Positions 31,204-44,029 of a stretch of 64,000 nt of DNA are shown here, piece by piece. Location of the stretch: positions 1-64,000 of the forward strand of contig JAEVLN010000056.1 in assembly GCA_018350325.1 (NCBI GenBank), read 5' to 3'. This DNA is from Globodera rostochiensis. Its lineage: Eukaryota; Nematoda; Chromadorea; Rhabditida; Heteroderidae. Position 1 is the stretch's first letter. Every line of letters starts with the position of its first letter. The position numbers and the translations under genes are program-made. A model generated the notes under the pieces. It did no database searches and was not told where the DNA came from. It was given only the letters and a program-made list of their open reading frames with translations.

Positions 31204-33680
31204 CCCCCTCAAATTTTGTACAATTCAGATGGAATAAAAATATTTTGTTTGCGCCGCCGTCTTAAAAATGGATGGATTTTTGTTGATTCATAACCCAACA
31301 CATTGTTAAGCATCCGTTTTTTGCTGTTGACAACGCGAAGAAAGACGAAGAAAAAGCATTCAAATGGCGCGCCCTTTTGGAATCGCAATTTTCTGCTGGA
31401 ATTTCTGTGGAAACGACAAAAATGTTTCCGGATTCAAACCCCGTCCGCCGATGTACAATTGGTGTGTAATACCAATAAATTTGCAATTAATTCCAATACA
31501 TTACATTTGGCCACAATAATTTGGAATAAAGTTTATTATTTTGGTTATTTTTGATTTATAATTATTTTAAAATTTCAATTTTATTATTATTCAGAGAAAA
31601 TGTTAAGCCAGAAGTGTTGTGTTCGGATGCTAACTTTAATAGATTTAAACGCTTTATTTCAAATGTTTTTAGAACATTTATTTTGGTGTAATTAATAATT
31701 TTGTTATTCATGGCGCGTGTTCAAAAGTTATAAACAAAAAAGCACGAATGTAAAATAATGACATTATGCTCACTTTTTAATTGTTGCCCTGTTTGAAGAG
31801 AAGACACAAATTTAGAGAGCCACTCCGCTGTTTTAATGCCTTCGCTTTCAAAACCTATTTTAATGTTTGAAATCAGTAAATTGAAGCTTGAATAATTGGC
31901 ATTTGTGCCAATTTTAAATATTGTGCCATTTGTAGGCCGGCCGTCTTCGCCATCGCTCCAAATCTGGGGTTGCTTTTCCGCGGCATCTCGGCATGCCAAA
32001 ACCACTTAGGAATGTTCGGTAACTGAAATTGGACCGAGCCCAAATGTCGGAATTTCGGCACCAACTACTTCAAGCCGTACATACAAATCATGGAACGAAT
32101 ATTGGAATTATTAAATAATTCAACTTGCTCTGTAAATTTTTTCCAGTGTTGTTCATCGGAAATATAACGTGTGTCGTTGTGATTTAATTAAAATGTTCAG
32201 GTTTTTTGTGAAATTTTTTAACAAAAATGTTAAAAAATTTTGCTGCTTCTGTCTGGAGTTTCCATTGAATATTAATGAAGAGAGAATAAAGAGATAATTT
32301 CAAAAAAATTTTGGGGTTTCTCTATTTACCTAACTAATCCCCGTTTGGGCCGATTTCTAACACCGGACCCCGAATTCAAACTTTTAAAAAATTCAAAAAT
32401 TTTACAATCAATTTGGCATCAAAATTAGGTACATTGAATTAAACCCGTTCAACAGGTCTTGTCGAGATTAATTACTCCCCGGTCTGAATTCGGTCCGTAC
32501 GCCGAAGCAGCACAAGTGATTGCCCCTAAATACATACATACAATTTGCAGAAAGTTTTTCAAACCCTCATTGCCAAGAAGAAAACTCACTTTAACCAATA
32601 ATGGGTTTGAATATACTTTCGACAAAAGCTCCAATATTTAATAATAGTATAAAATGGCAAAATTTTAAAATTTTATTTTTTAATGATGTATTGCACAACT
32701 TTTGGTGCCCAAACTTCCCCCCGCCAAATTGTTTTTCCCTCATTATTACATATATTTCGTGCATTTATAAAAGATTTTATGGGTTCATGCACAAATTATT
32801 TTTCACGTTTCAGGAATTTCGAACATTTTATTTTTCGAATAAATAGTGTGTTAAAAAGAGAGAGTCAGGCGGCGAGAGTAATTTGACAAAAACGCGCCCC
32901 AGCTAAAAAATTGTTTTAGTTTACTTTTTTGAACATTTTATTTTTTGAAGAAATAGTGTGCCAAAAAGAGAGAGTCTGACGGTTAGAGTAATTTGGTCAT
33001 CAGCGCACCCCATCTAATAATTTTTTAGTTACTTTTTTAAACATTTTATTTTTTGAATCAATAGTGTGCTAAAAGAGAGAGTCAGACGACGAGAGTATTT
33101 TTTTCAACGCACCCCATCTAAAAATTGTTTTAGTTTAATTTGAACATTTTATTTTTCGAATAAATAGTGTGTTAAAAAGAGAAAGTCAGGCGGCGAGAGT
33201 AATTTGACAACAACGCACCCCATCTAGTAATTTTTTAGTTACTTTTTTGAACATTTTATTTTTTGAATCAATAGTGTGCTAAAAAAGAGTCAGACAGCGA
33301 CAACGGGTAATTGAATTATGTGGCACACACCCCTGCGGGAGGCAACCGGAGATCTAAATTCGGGAATAACCCCCGATCTCGGCTTCTTACTTCAATTCCT
33401 ATTCGGCCTGACACAATTAGCGGTGCTGATCGCGACAATTATCACCGCTGTTGCCCCGGCCATTATTTTAATCAAATTAAACCCAATTTTTGGAATTTGG
33501 CTTGGTCCGACGTTGCCCGGCATGCAGAAGACTTCAATGAAAAACAACAGCAAAGTGACCCCCGAGGCGTTAAAAGAGTATTGGAAAGCGAAATCGGCTC
33601 TCGGTACCAATCCGTCAAAACGGCAAAACGACCCGCGGAAATATGAGGGTAGCTCCAAAACCTTTGACACAAGTGCGAAA
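31204..33680. repeat. Composite module, copy 5 (complete)
   Basis: Full-length module matching 1-2476 at an offset of 31203-31204. Contains the plus-strand terminal exon at 31311-31469, the minus-strand remnant at 31721-32064, the ~107-bp repeat at 32820-33300 and the membrane-protein fragment at 33318-33680. Confidence 0.9.
33318..33680 (+). pseudogene. Membrane-protein fragment truncated by satellite (module copy 5)
   Basis: Same coding sequence as 2114-2476, with the same transition to satellite after GTGCGAAA. Residues 22-57 are hydrophobic. The open frame continues into satellite to 33932. Confidence 0.4.
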
Positions 33681-36171
33681 TGTGCGCGGCGCATTATTTT
33701 GCGCGGCGCGCCGCGCCTATGTGCGCGGCGCATTTTTTTGCGCGGCGCGCCTAGGTGCGCGGCGCACTTTTTTGCGCGGCGCGCCTATGTGCGCGGCGCA
33801 TTTTTTTGCGCGGCGCACTTTTTTGCGCGACGCATTATTTTGCGCGGCGCGCCTATGTGCGCGGCGCATTTTTTTGCGCGTCGCGCCTATGTGCGCGGCG
33901 CATTTTTTTGCGCGGCGCGCCTATGTGCGTGACGCATTATTTTGCGCGGCGCGCCGCGCCTATATGCGCGGCGATTTTTTTTTGCACGGCGCGCCTATGG
34001 CGCGGCGCATTTTTGTTGCGCGGCGCGCCTATGTGCGCGGAGCATTTTTTTGCGCGGCGCACTTTTTTGCGCGGCGCGCCTATGTGCGCGGCGCATTTTT
34101 TTGCGCGGCGCGCCTATGTGCGTGGCGCATTTTTTTGCACGGCGCGCCTATGTGCGCGGCGCATTTTTTTGCGCGGCGCGCCGCGCCTATGTGCGCGGCG
34201 CATTATTTTGCGCGGCGCGCCGCGCCTATGTGCGCGGCGCATTTTTTTTGCGCGGCGCGCCTAGGTGCGCGGCGCACTTTTTTGCGCGGCGCGCCTATGT
34301 GCGCGGCGCATTTTTTTGCGCGGCGCGCCTATGTGCGTGACGCAGTTTTTTGCGCGGCGCACTTTTTTGCGCTTCGCATTTTTTTGCGCGGCGCGCCGCG
34401 CCTATGTGCGCGGCGCATTATTTTGCGCGGCGCGGCGCGCCTATGTGCGCGGCGATTTTTTTTTGCACGGCGCGCCTATGGCGCGGCGCATTTTTGTTGC
34501 GCGGCGCGCCTATGTGCGCGGAGCATTTTTTTGCGCGGCGCACTTTTTTGCGCGGCGCGCCTATGTGCGCGGCGCATTTTTTTGCGCGGCGCGCCTATGT
34601 GCGTGGCGCATTTTTTTGCACGGCGCGCCTATGTGCGCGGCGCATTTTTTTGCGCGGCGCGCCGCGCCTATGTGCGCGGCGCATTATTTTGCGCGGCGCG
34701 CCGCGCCTATGTGCGCGGCGCATTTTTTTGCGCGGCGCGCCTAGGTGCGCGGCGCACTTTTTTTGCGCGGCGCGCCTATGTGCGCGGCGCATTTTTTTGC
34801 GCGACGCATTATTTTGCGCGGCGCGCCTATGTGCGCGGCGCATTTTTTTGCGCGTCGCGCCTATGTGCGCGGCGCATTTTTTTGCGCGGCGCGCCTATGT
34901 GCGCGGCGCATTTTTTTGCGCGGCGCACTTTTTTGCGCGACGCAGTTTTTTGCGCGGCGCGCCTATGTGCGCGGCGCATTTTTTTGCGCGGCGCGCCTAT
35001 GTGCGCGGCGCATTTTTTTGCGCGGCGCGCTTATGTGCGCGGCGCATTTTTTGCGCGGCACACTTTTTTGCGCGGCGCGCCTATGTGCGCGGCGATTTTT
35101 TTTTGCACGGCGCGCCTATGTGCGCGGCGCATTTTTTTGCGCGGCGCGCCTATGTGCGCGGCGCATTTTTTTGCGCGGCGCGCTTTTGTGCGCGGCGCAT
35201 TATGCGCGCGCATTTTTTGCGCGGCGCGCTTTTTTGCGCGGGCGCCTATGTGCGCGGCGCACTTTTTGCGCGGCGCGCCTATGTGCGCGGCGCTTTTTTT
35301 GCGCGGCGCGCCTATGTGCGCGGCGCATTTTTTTGCGCGGCGCGCCTATGTGCGCGGCGCATTTTTTTGCGCGGCGCGCCTATGTGCGCGGCGCATTTTT
35401 TTGCGCGGCGCGCCTATGTGCGCGGCGCATTTTTTTGCGCGGCGCACTTTTTTGCGCGGCGCACCGGCGCCTATGTGCGCGGCGCATTTTTTGCGCGGCG
35501 ACTATGTGCGCGGCGCACTTTTTGCGCGGCGCGCCTATGTGCGCGGCCATTTTTTTATGCACGGCGCGCCTATGTGCGCGGCGCATTTTTTTGCGCGGCG
35601 CACTTTTTTGCGCGGCGCGCCTATGTGCGCGGCGCATTTTTTTGCGCGGCGCGCCTATGTGCGCGGCGCATTTTTTTGCACGGCGCGCCTATGTGCGCGG
35701 CGCATTTTTTTTTGCGCGGCGCACTTTTTTGCGCGGCGCGCCTATGTGCGCGGCGCATTTTTTTGCGCGGCGCACTTTTTTGCGCGGCGCGCCTATGTGC
35801 GCGGCGATTTTTTTTTGCACGGCGCGCCTATGTGCGCGGCGCATTTTTTTGCGCGGCGCACTTTTTTGCGCGGCGCGCCTATGTGCGCGGCGCATTTTTT
35901 TTGCGCGGCGCACCTATGTGCGCGGCGCATTTTTTTGCACGGCGCGCCTATGTGCGCGGCGCATTTTTTTGCGCGGCGCACTTTTTTGCGCGGCGCGCCT
36001 ATGTGCGCGGCGCATTTTTTTGCGCGGCGCGCCTATGTGCGCGGCGCATTTTTTTGCACGGCGCGCCTATGTGCGCGGCGCATTTTTTTGCGCGGCGCAC
36101 TTTTTTGCGCGGCGCGCCTATGTGCGCGGCGCATTTTTTTGCGCGGCGCGCTTATGTGCGCGGCGCATTTT
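33681..36171 (+). repeat. GC-rich 17/34-bp satellite, block S5
   Basis: The first ~1060 bp follow S1 (2477-3540) variant for variant; the rest diverges. Near 35185-35280 and 35460-35560 monomers are shortened or fused (for example GCGCGCGCATTTTTTG and GGCGACTATGTG), the most degraded part of any block. The right edge is within GGCGCATTTT at 36171. Confidence 0.95.
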
Positions 36172-36252
36172 AAATATATATGGTATTGCACACAATCTGG
36201 CAATCTTCTTAAGCCAAATACACGCGGACAGAAAATTGAATTGAAGCAATCA
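36168..36252 (+). pseudogene. Exon fragment abutting the right satellite edge
   Basis: Directly after the last satellite monomer a plus-strand frame reads IWYCTQSGNLLKPNTRGQK and ends at a possible donor (CAATCA|GTATAA at 36252/36253). It is GC-richer than its right flank. The opposite strand is also open for about 48 codons (Cys-rich), so strand is uncertain. It may be an exon whose 5' part was replaced by satellite, as at the other block edges. Family not recognised. Confidence 0.25.
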
Positions 36253-39200
36253 GTATAAAAACAATCACGATATAAAATGAAGCCAGAAATAAAAATTGGA
36301 AAGGCAAATGGGGTCAATTTAAATATAACCTGATTTTATAAATCTGTCAATAAATTTTATTTCTTTGAATTACAGTTTGTGAAATATGTATTCAGATTGA
36401 CTTTTATTTAATATTAAAATGTTTTATTATTAATATTTGTTAAGCGTCTTTGTTGTGAGGAGATTATAAATTATTTGTATTGGTTTACTCATCGGCGTTC
36501 ATATTTTTTAATATAAACATTTTGAAAATTTAGTTAAATTTTTTCTCTCGCTGTTTTATAATGTTTTTTTAAATCATTTTTAACTTTGATTGTAGCCCTT
36601 CAGCTGATTACCAGGTGTACACTGAAATGCTTTATTGAACTTTTTCTTTATTTATTGCATTCTTAAAGAGAATAATCGTCAACGCATTAAGTTGCTTTTT
36701 TGACTTTTTAATAGAATTTAATTATAATATTTCTTTCATTCTAAAAGGCTATCTTTATTATTATATTTATGCCCAATGACCAAAGCCTATCCCCCCGTCG
36801 GGGTCCTGTACAGCGACATTTTCCCCGTTTGTAAGAAGAATCGCAAGAATTGGTAGATAGATGTCTGTCTGTCCACTCATTGTCGCTTTCATCAACGGGG
36901 CGCCAATTTTCTTCGAATGACTTCATTACACTTCTATCTCAAAAAGGACAAAAAATATTTCATTTTTATGATTTTTGTGATTGTGTTTTATGATTCCAAG
37001 GAATAAAAGTACCAAAATCGAGGGTTTGCTTAGTCTTATAGAAATAACTTTTTACAAATTTTCTAATTTTTTCGCTTTGGCTTAACAATATCTTTTAAAA
37101 ACTTAGAGCGTAGACCAAGTTGTTAGTATATTTAAAGATTCAGTTTGTTTTCCATTTTTTTGTGAAACAAGATTTTCAATTTTAATTGAAACATTTTATT
37201 AAAATTTGCTATTCTTCTGTATTTTATTTCTTGGTTTACCATAACGTTAACAATGTCATCGTCAGATTGAATTCCATTTTTTTTTATTTGTTACAAAATC
37301 AAAATTTTTACGAATATTTTTGTTTAATCTAATTTTTAAAATAAATTTAGCAGTTCGTTTGTAAATATGCACCCTTTTATTTATTTCCTGTAAGTTTATT
37401 TTTAAATAATTTTAAAGTTTAATTAGTATTTTGGTTTTAAAATGTTTTGATATTTACGTTTTTTGGTAATTAAAATGCTTTCTGTTATTATTTTTATTGA
37501 ATATTAAAGTGCATTTAAATAATTTAGTTTTTCTTAATTGCATTCGTCAAAAGTTTGAAAAACAAAATAATTGCAAAGATTTATTTTCTTCTATTTAAAA
37601 CTTAGCTCGAAAAATAAAAACCAGCACCTATAACCTATACATTTGCTTTCCATATTTGTCTGTCTATCAAGTGATCAAATGGGTGGACGGCAGCAATGGT
37701 CAAACGACGGTTTTTTATTAATTATTTAATTCCTAAAATAGTTTTTTTTATTTTGTTCTATCTATATGTATTATACATTCGGTTGATTTCAGGCTGCGGA
37801 GTTATCTCACAATATAGTACCCGTCCAGTAATAAAAATGTATTTATTTGTTTGTGTTTGAATTATTTTAGTATTTTTATGCAAGTCACGACAACAATTAA
37901 ATTTTTTTTGTTTTTTGATGTGGCGACAATTTTTGCTAGCCAGACGATTATAGTAAATCAGAGTTTTATTTTAGTTTTTTTTTTTTTGCAAATACCATTT
38001 TAACTTTTTTCTGTAAGTGATTTTAAAGATTTTTTTATTTAGTATGCAATAGGCTTTTTAAAATTTTTTGGATTATTTTAAAATTTAAAGAAAGCGTATT
38101 TCACATATATCGAAATTATTTGTTATTTGCTTTTTAAAAGATAAGTGAAATGAAAAGGTCGGAAAAATCGCGGAATATTTGAAGAACTACAAACCATAAA
38201 TTCAACATTTATAAACCACCATACATACCAATGCATAGAGTGACAGATTACACTGACCATTTCCAATTATAAATATTAAATGATTTAATATAAATAGGTA
38301 AATAAAATATGAAACAAATGAATATTTTTTTAAAACACGAGAATTATGTCCACGTTTTTATTTATATCATTATCTTACATTGTTAAAAAAATATATATTA
38401 CAAAATCAATATCGCTTTATTATCTTGAATTTTTCGTCTTCTTTTTCTTCAACTCAAGCATAGGATTATTATTTTAGAGTTAATCAGACCATATTAATAT
38501 AAAATTTGTCAACAATATTTAGTTTGTTTGTGAGTTGCCAAAATAATTATAATTTTTTATATTTTAATTCTTTAACAATTTTTAAATCTTAAAAAATAAA
38601 TTCAACCTTTAATTTGCATGATAATTTGTTATTATTAAAGATAAAGTCGAATACTGAATTTAAATGTGAATAGATTAGAACTGCCGCATGTTAACATAAT
38701 AAAACTAATTATTAAATTCCTAAACTTATGACCATGACTGTAAATATTTGGTTAGAGACAAAAATAAATAACATTTCAATAAATAAAAAAAACATAAAAA
38801 GAATGTAAAAGTCATAAAATTCTATGCTTTACCAAAAAACAATGGAAAGACATATGGTTGAAAAGACTGCACAGAATGAAATACTTATATTCTGTTTTGT
38901 TGCATTTAAATTCAAATTTTATTAAATTAAAAAAATTAATATTAATATGAATTTTTTCCAACATTCTTTTTTTGCGTCAATGATATAGGTACATAAATAA
39001 TACTCAAAAAGGAAAATATCGGTCATAGCGGCCAGAGCCTAAATCGAACGAAATATATATATCAATTGACTCCTCTCGGTCTGCAATGTAAGAAACCAAA
39101 AAAAAATTTGGGCATCCATTCCCTGAAGAGTTACAGACCCGGGACTGAAGTGTTTTTTGACGGGGAACTCAGTTGTTCACTTATTAAAATGTAGAAAATC

Positions 39201-39895
39201 ACTCAAAATTTAGTATCATTCGAAAGCTCTCGACAAGACAAATCGATCAGATATAACGAGACACGATCAGACGCTATTTGGATGTCGGCCGGCTGAGTTC
39301 CAGTGAAAAAAGGACATTCAGTACCATTAAGAAACAAACAGCCGATTGACCGAATGCTATATTTAATAATTTCATAAAAGGCGGGACAAACCATTTTACA
39401 AGATGCACCAAAAATTACCTTTTTTGTTTTAATCTTAATTTTATTATATAAAATTATTTCTTAGATTTCAAAATTATTTTTTTAATTTGTTGAAATTATC
39501 ATACTGTAACTTGATCAGTAGAACCGAGATAAAAGATTTTCTAGTAGTATTCATGGGTTTAGAACCCGAATCTGATATTAGTTTCGATCAATTTCGAACC
39601 CCGGACGTAAATTCGAACAATTTTTTCTGGCCTTGAAATTGTTCAAAAAGTACAACAAAAGGCAAGTCATGGTCGGAATCATGCTTTTTGACAATTTCAA
39701 GGCCAAAATCGATTTTTGGGAAATTTTTTATCCCTATCCTTAGCATTGTGAATAAGAAATAAGGATAGAGCTACGCATAGATTATTTTGCTAGTTCAGAA
39801 TACGGATACCCTAGCCATAGCATTATTAATACGGATTTATCTGTTGCTAGCGATTTATCTACAGATAGTTAGCATTGTGAATATTATGCTCAGAG

Positions 39896-40050
39896 TCTAG
39901 TTTAGATGAATTCTTTCAATGAAAAATTGTAAAAAATAATTAAAAGATTTTATCTTTGAGTTTGATTCAAGTAACTTGTGCCTTGTTACCTAAACAAATA
40001 AAAAACTTTAGCATTTGTTCAACCTTTGTTAAATGTAAAAATTAAATTAG
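39896..40050 (+). repeat. Dispersed repeat, partner of 52485-52650 in inverse orientation
   Basis: Shares GAATTCTTTCAATGAAAAAT, CAAGTAACTTGTGCCTTGTT and ACATTTGTTAAATGTAAAAA-like stretches with the reverse complement of 52485-52650, at roughly 85% by eye. No ORF, no terminal repeats. Likely two old copies of a non-autonomous element. Confidence 0.65.
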
Positions 40051-43000
40051 TATGTATTTAGTTTTATTGTTTTATTTTTTTAGAATTAAATTTTAATTTT
40101 TTATTTATAAATTTTAAAAACTGCAGTTGCTTATAGAAATTAAACTAAATTAAACAGCGTTTAAAAAAAATTAATATTAAAAGGAATCAATATTTAAGAT
40201 CATTTATCTCTTTAAATTTTAATAATTTTTATTAAATAAACATGTTTTTAAAGCGAAAGCAAAATTTAATTTAGTTTTTATTATTTTAACTATTGTATTC
40301 TTACCTCCATCCTTTTGTTAGTTTTAGTATGATGTTAATATTCAATAGGGTCGGGTTTTGAGCAGAATTCAATGTGATCATATTTTGTCTTTAAAAGTTA
40401 TCTAAAATGTTAATAATTTTTATTTAATATTATTCGGGTCAGATTTTTAGGTTTCAACCTATTTTTGCAAACAGGGTTTGACAAGAAAAGGCCAGAAATA
40501 TCATTCAAAAAAAAAATGAATTAGAGGACTTTTTAGGCTATATAAGTCAATTTTCTGGCGTTTTTTGATAATAAATTCCTATTTTTTTTAAACTAATGCA
40601 CACCTAAGTTTAGAATTCATACATGAAATACTAATTTAAATTTTCATAACAAAGATTTAAAACAAAAATTTGACCTCTAAAATTTAGAGAAAATTTTAAA
40701 AAATCCCGACCCCGACTGATTTGGATAACCCCGACCTCGACAGTCCCACCCCTGATAAACCCAGACAGCGCTATTCTCAACCCCGCAGTAAAGGTTTCAA
40801 ACCGGGCATTTTATCAATGTTGATTGCTTTTTTTATTATTTAATTTACGATTTTTTATTTATTTTAAAATATTGTCATAATAAGTTATTATTAGTTTTAA
40901 ATCTAAAGCATATTGACGATTTTATTTTCTTTATTTTGTAATCTAAATGTTTCTCTGGTATATTGATGCAAACCTTTGTAAAGCTTCCAAGATCTTAATT
41001 ATTTATAAAATAGCAATTTCTTAAACAAAAAAAGTTTTCTCATATTTGTATAATTTAATTTTGATCTAACCTATTTACAGGATTTAAAAGTTGCGGTCGA
41101 TTTGTGAATAAATTATTAGAATATAAAATTTGTAATTTTAAGACTAGAGTTTTTAATGTTTCGTTTTAAATCTGAATGCGGAAGTTTTTTTTATATACAA
41201 TGATTATCTGAAGGGACAATTTATTTTTTATTTATACCTTATTAGTAGACTTAGTAAATTCGTATATTTATTTATATTAAATTTTACCTCATAATTTTAT
41301 TTAGTCATATTGTTTTTCATATTATGAATGGAAGTCTCTATCATAAAAATGGCTTTAAAAATTTGATACGGATTCATTGATTCTTTTTTTACTCAATTTT
41401 GATTTTGCCATTTCTTACGATATAAGTTGTTTTTTATTTTGTATTTTATCATTTTTGTATTTTACGTTTATTTAGTTTTTCCATTAATGGAACATTTTAA
41501 ATCCTTTTTATTCAGCTTATGTTGTATGTTTTAATAAAAAATATAATTTTTTAATTGCCATTTGTAAATTTATTTTAATGATCATAACATTGAAAAAAAT
41601 TTTAATGCTTTTAAACTATTTTTTCGTAATTTTTCTTTAATAAAGATTTTTAACAATTTTTATAATTAAAAAGTAAAATTATAAATGTTTTATTGTAAAG
41701 CCCAGCTTTTATTTAATATTGCCTTAACCTTATCAACTATTTGGAATGTGTGTAAAATTTAATTTATGAAGCGCCTTTGTTTAGTAACTAAGCCTGTTGT
41801 GGAATTTTGTTTAGCTTTTTTATAAAATCATTTCCAACCGTTTAATGTTTGAATTTTTTAAATATAAATAAATGCTTATTTTAAATTTCTTATTTTTTTA
41901 ATTAATCCAAAACTGATAAATTTGGATTAATAATCAAATCTTTAAGACATATTTTAATCATTATTATGTTCGTAAAGGCAATACAGGAATGCTTAGATGA
42001 AATTTTTTGATTATTGTAATGCATTAAATAATCAAATATCTCAATTTATGGTTTAGTGGCTTTTCAGTATCTCTGCCTTTGGTCTTATTGAATCTTTCTT
42101 GCTTTATTATATATTGAGTAATTGTAAGGTATTCTAATGTTATTATAATTTTTCGTTATAAAATTATTTAACATTAAAGATATGTTTAAATCTTCGCATA
42201 AGAGTCCTCAATAAAAGCTTGAGATACAGAAAGATCATATTAGGCCTAATTTCTCGATTATACTGTTTTTGGATGCATTTTTATTTATCGATGGACAATT
42301 TATTTGCTTAATTAGAAAAGATGACATGCAGTCTCTTGTGAAATATACTCTTTTTACATACCAGTTTGCCGGATTACCTCTTTGCTCCTTCCAGACATTT
42401 GCAGTGGCTTTCGCACCTTGTCGTGAAAGGTGTTTTATTTATTTTTATATTTTTAACTTATTTTAATAATTAATTTATAGACTTTTATAAAATATCAGAG
42501 CATTTAAAAGTCACAAATATTCGAATTAGATTGTTAAAAAAATAACATTTAAAAAGGCATGCTTCTGTCAAATAGCAAAAAACTTTTTATATATCATTAT
42601 TTTATTTTGATGTTATAATTGTAAATTATTGAACCCACGTCTCTCCTTTTTATTTAGAATTCGCATCCAAATTTAATTTTAATAAAACCATTATATCTCC
42701 TTATTTACATTTAATATAGTATTTTTTATAACCAATTAATTTATATTAATTTCTTTAAATCCTTAAATTATTACGAATGAATTATAATTTAAATAAACAT
42801 TGTAATTTTTGTATAATTTATTATGTTTATGCAGTTTGTTTTGCTAAAAAGTTTGTTTGATGATTGAGCGCGTTTGAATAATTAAAAAAATTTTATCCAT
42901 ATATTTATTAAAAAAATAGCTTAATTTTAAGGGTGACCGGAAAATGCGTCAGTAGAAAATGCGCCAGTGATTATTAAAAGCCGACAAAAGTGTTTTTATG

Positions 43001-43098
43001 GGATTTAGGGGCATAGACTACGATTCTAACATCCATTTCTGCCGATATTGAACCCCGAACCGAATTTGAACACTTTTTCAAAAATTCCAAAGGGTAAT

Positions 43099-43481
43099 GA
43101 ATATGACATCAGATTTATCATAAGACATCATCTAACATATGATTTTTAAAAAAATATATTTTTCAAATTTGAGAAAAAGGTGTTTTAGGAGTATTCGGGG
43201 GCGTAGAATTCCGACTTTTTTGTTGTAGCTTTGTGCATTCCTATCGATTTTGAGCAATAAATGTTATTTTTGAAAATTTTTAAAATTTTGAAAAAAATTC
43301 TAATTCGGGTCCGGGGTTCGAAAGGTCTATATAAATGACAGATTCGGATTCTCGCCCACGAATACCACTAGAAACTCCTTTTTAGCGACATTAAAAAAAA
43401 AATTTTTCTAATTTTTTTACAAAAATATAGGTGTCGAAATTAGATTAAATGATATCTTATGATAAATCTGATGTCATATTC
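43099..43481. repeat. Inverted repeat, arms ~37-41 bp
   Basis: The left arm 43099-43135 (GAATATGACATCAGATTTAT, CATAAGACATCATCTAA) is matched in reverse by 43441-43481 with few differences. The ~300-bp centre contains the GGTCCGGGGTTCGAAA motif. Could be a small DNA element; no target duplication was identified. Confidence 0.6.
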
Positions 43482-44029
43482 GTGATCAGCTACCTCAATA
43501 ACCCCCGAGTACTTCCAAGAATTGCATAAAACCTTCCAATTCCGCTCATAAATGCTTTCTTCTTACTAAAAAGCGAATCGCCCAAAAAACGAATTGGTCA
43601 AAAGCAAATCGGGGTCCGTTCGGCGGTGCCGATAGACGCGCCGGGAAAAATTTTTGACTCAATTTGTTAATAGATTTGCAACCAAAATTTTAAAAATACG
43701 GTAATTTTTTAAAGTTTTTTAGGAACCGCGAAATTTTTTGAAGTTTAACAGATTTCTTAAGAACTTACAAAACAAAAAAGGTCCCCCCGCAACATTTGAG
43801 AAATTTATACTTTTTTTTAAATAGTCGGTGATTTCTTTCAACCAAAAAAATGAAAATTCCAAAAGTTGTAAATGCCACCAAAAAATAATATTAATTTTTT
43901 TATTTACATAATATTCGCATTCATGATCTGGCTAAGAATATATAAATGGCATTTTTTCAAGTTGTAGGAACGCGACTGCCAAATTATTTAAGCATTTTTT
44001 ATTTTTTTTAATCAATTGTCAATACAAAA

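Larger units (their letters stand above)
28329..31904. repeat. 1788-bp tandem duplication of satellite plus module
   Basis: 28329-30116 and 30117-31904 are aligned with a constant offset of 1788 bp. Each unit has 480 bp of satellite followed by 1308 bp of module. Only isolated mismatches were noticed, such as CATGTGCG versus CATGTTCG near 28512/30300. The first unit's module stops at GGCATTT (30116), where the second satellite piece begins; the second unit's module continues to its full length. Confidence 0.9.
36253..44029. other. AT-rich stretch without a confident gene
   Basis: No frame with supporting splice context was found. GC-richer islands that might be exons lie at 36780-36930 (minus; two frames open, one ending in a Cys-rich GKCRCTGPR), 37670-37710 (minus), 42360-42440 (both strands) and 39010-39410 (non-coding in all frames; contains CCCGGGACTGAAG, resembling 19954-19967). 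Low-complexity pieces sharing GGTCCGGGGTTCGAAA-type sequence occur at 39570-39730 and 43010-43400, and also in an M13 intron near 20350. The rest is plain AT-rich sequence in which I see nothing. Confidence 0.5.

Noticed and set aside
2477..36171. CRISPR-like array of short regular repeats
   Set aside because: There are no unique spacers between repeats; monomers are contiguous and the DNA is eukaryotic.
36741..36926. Defensin-like peptide (minus strand, GKCRCTGPR)
   Set aside because: A second minus-strand frame over the same bases is at least as protein-like, there is no signal peptide, and cysteines are too few.
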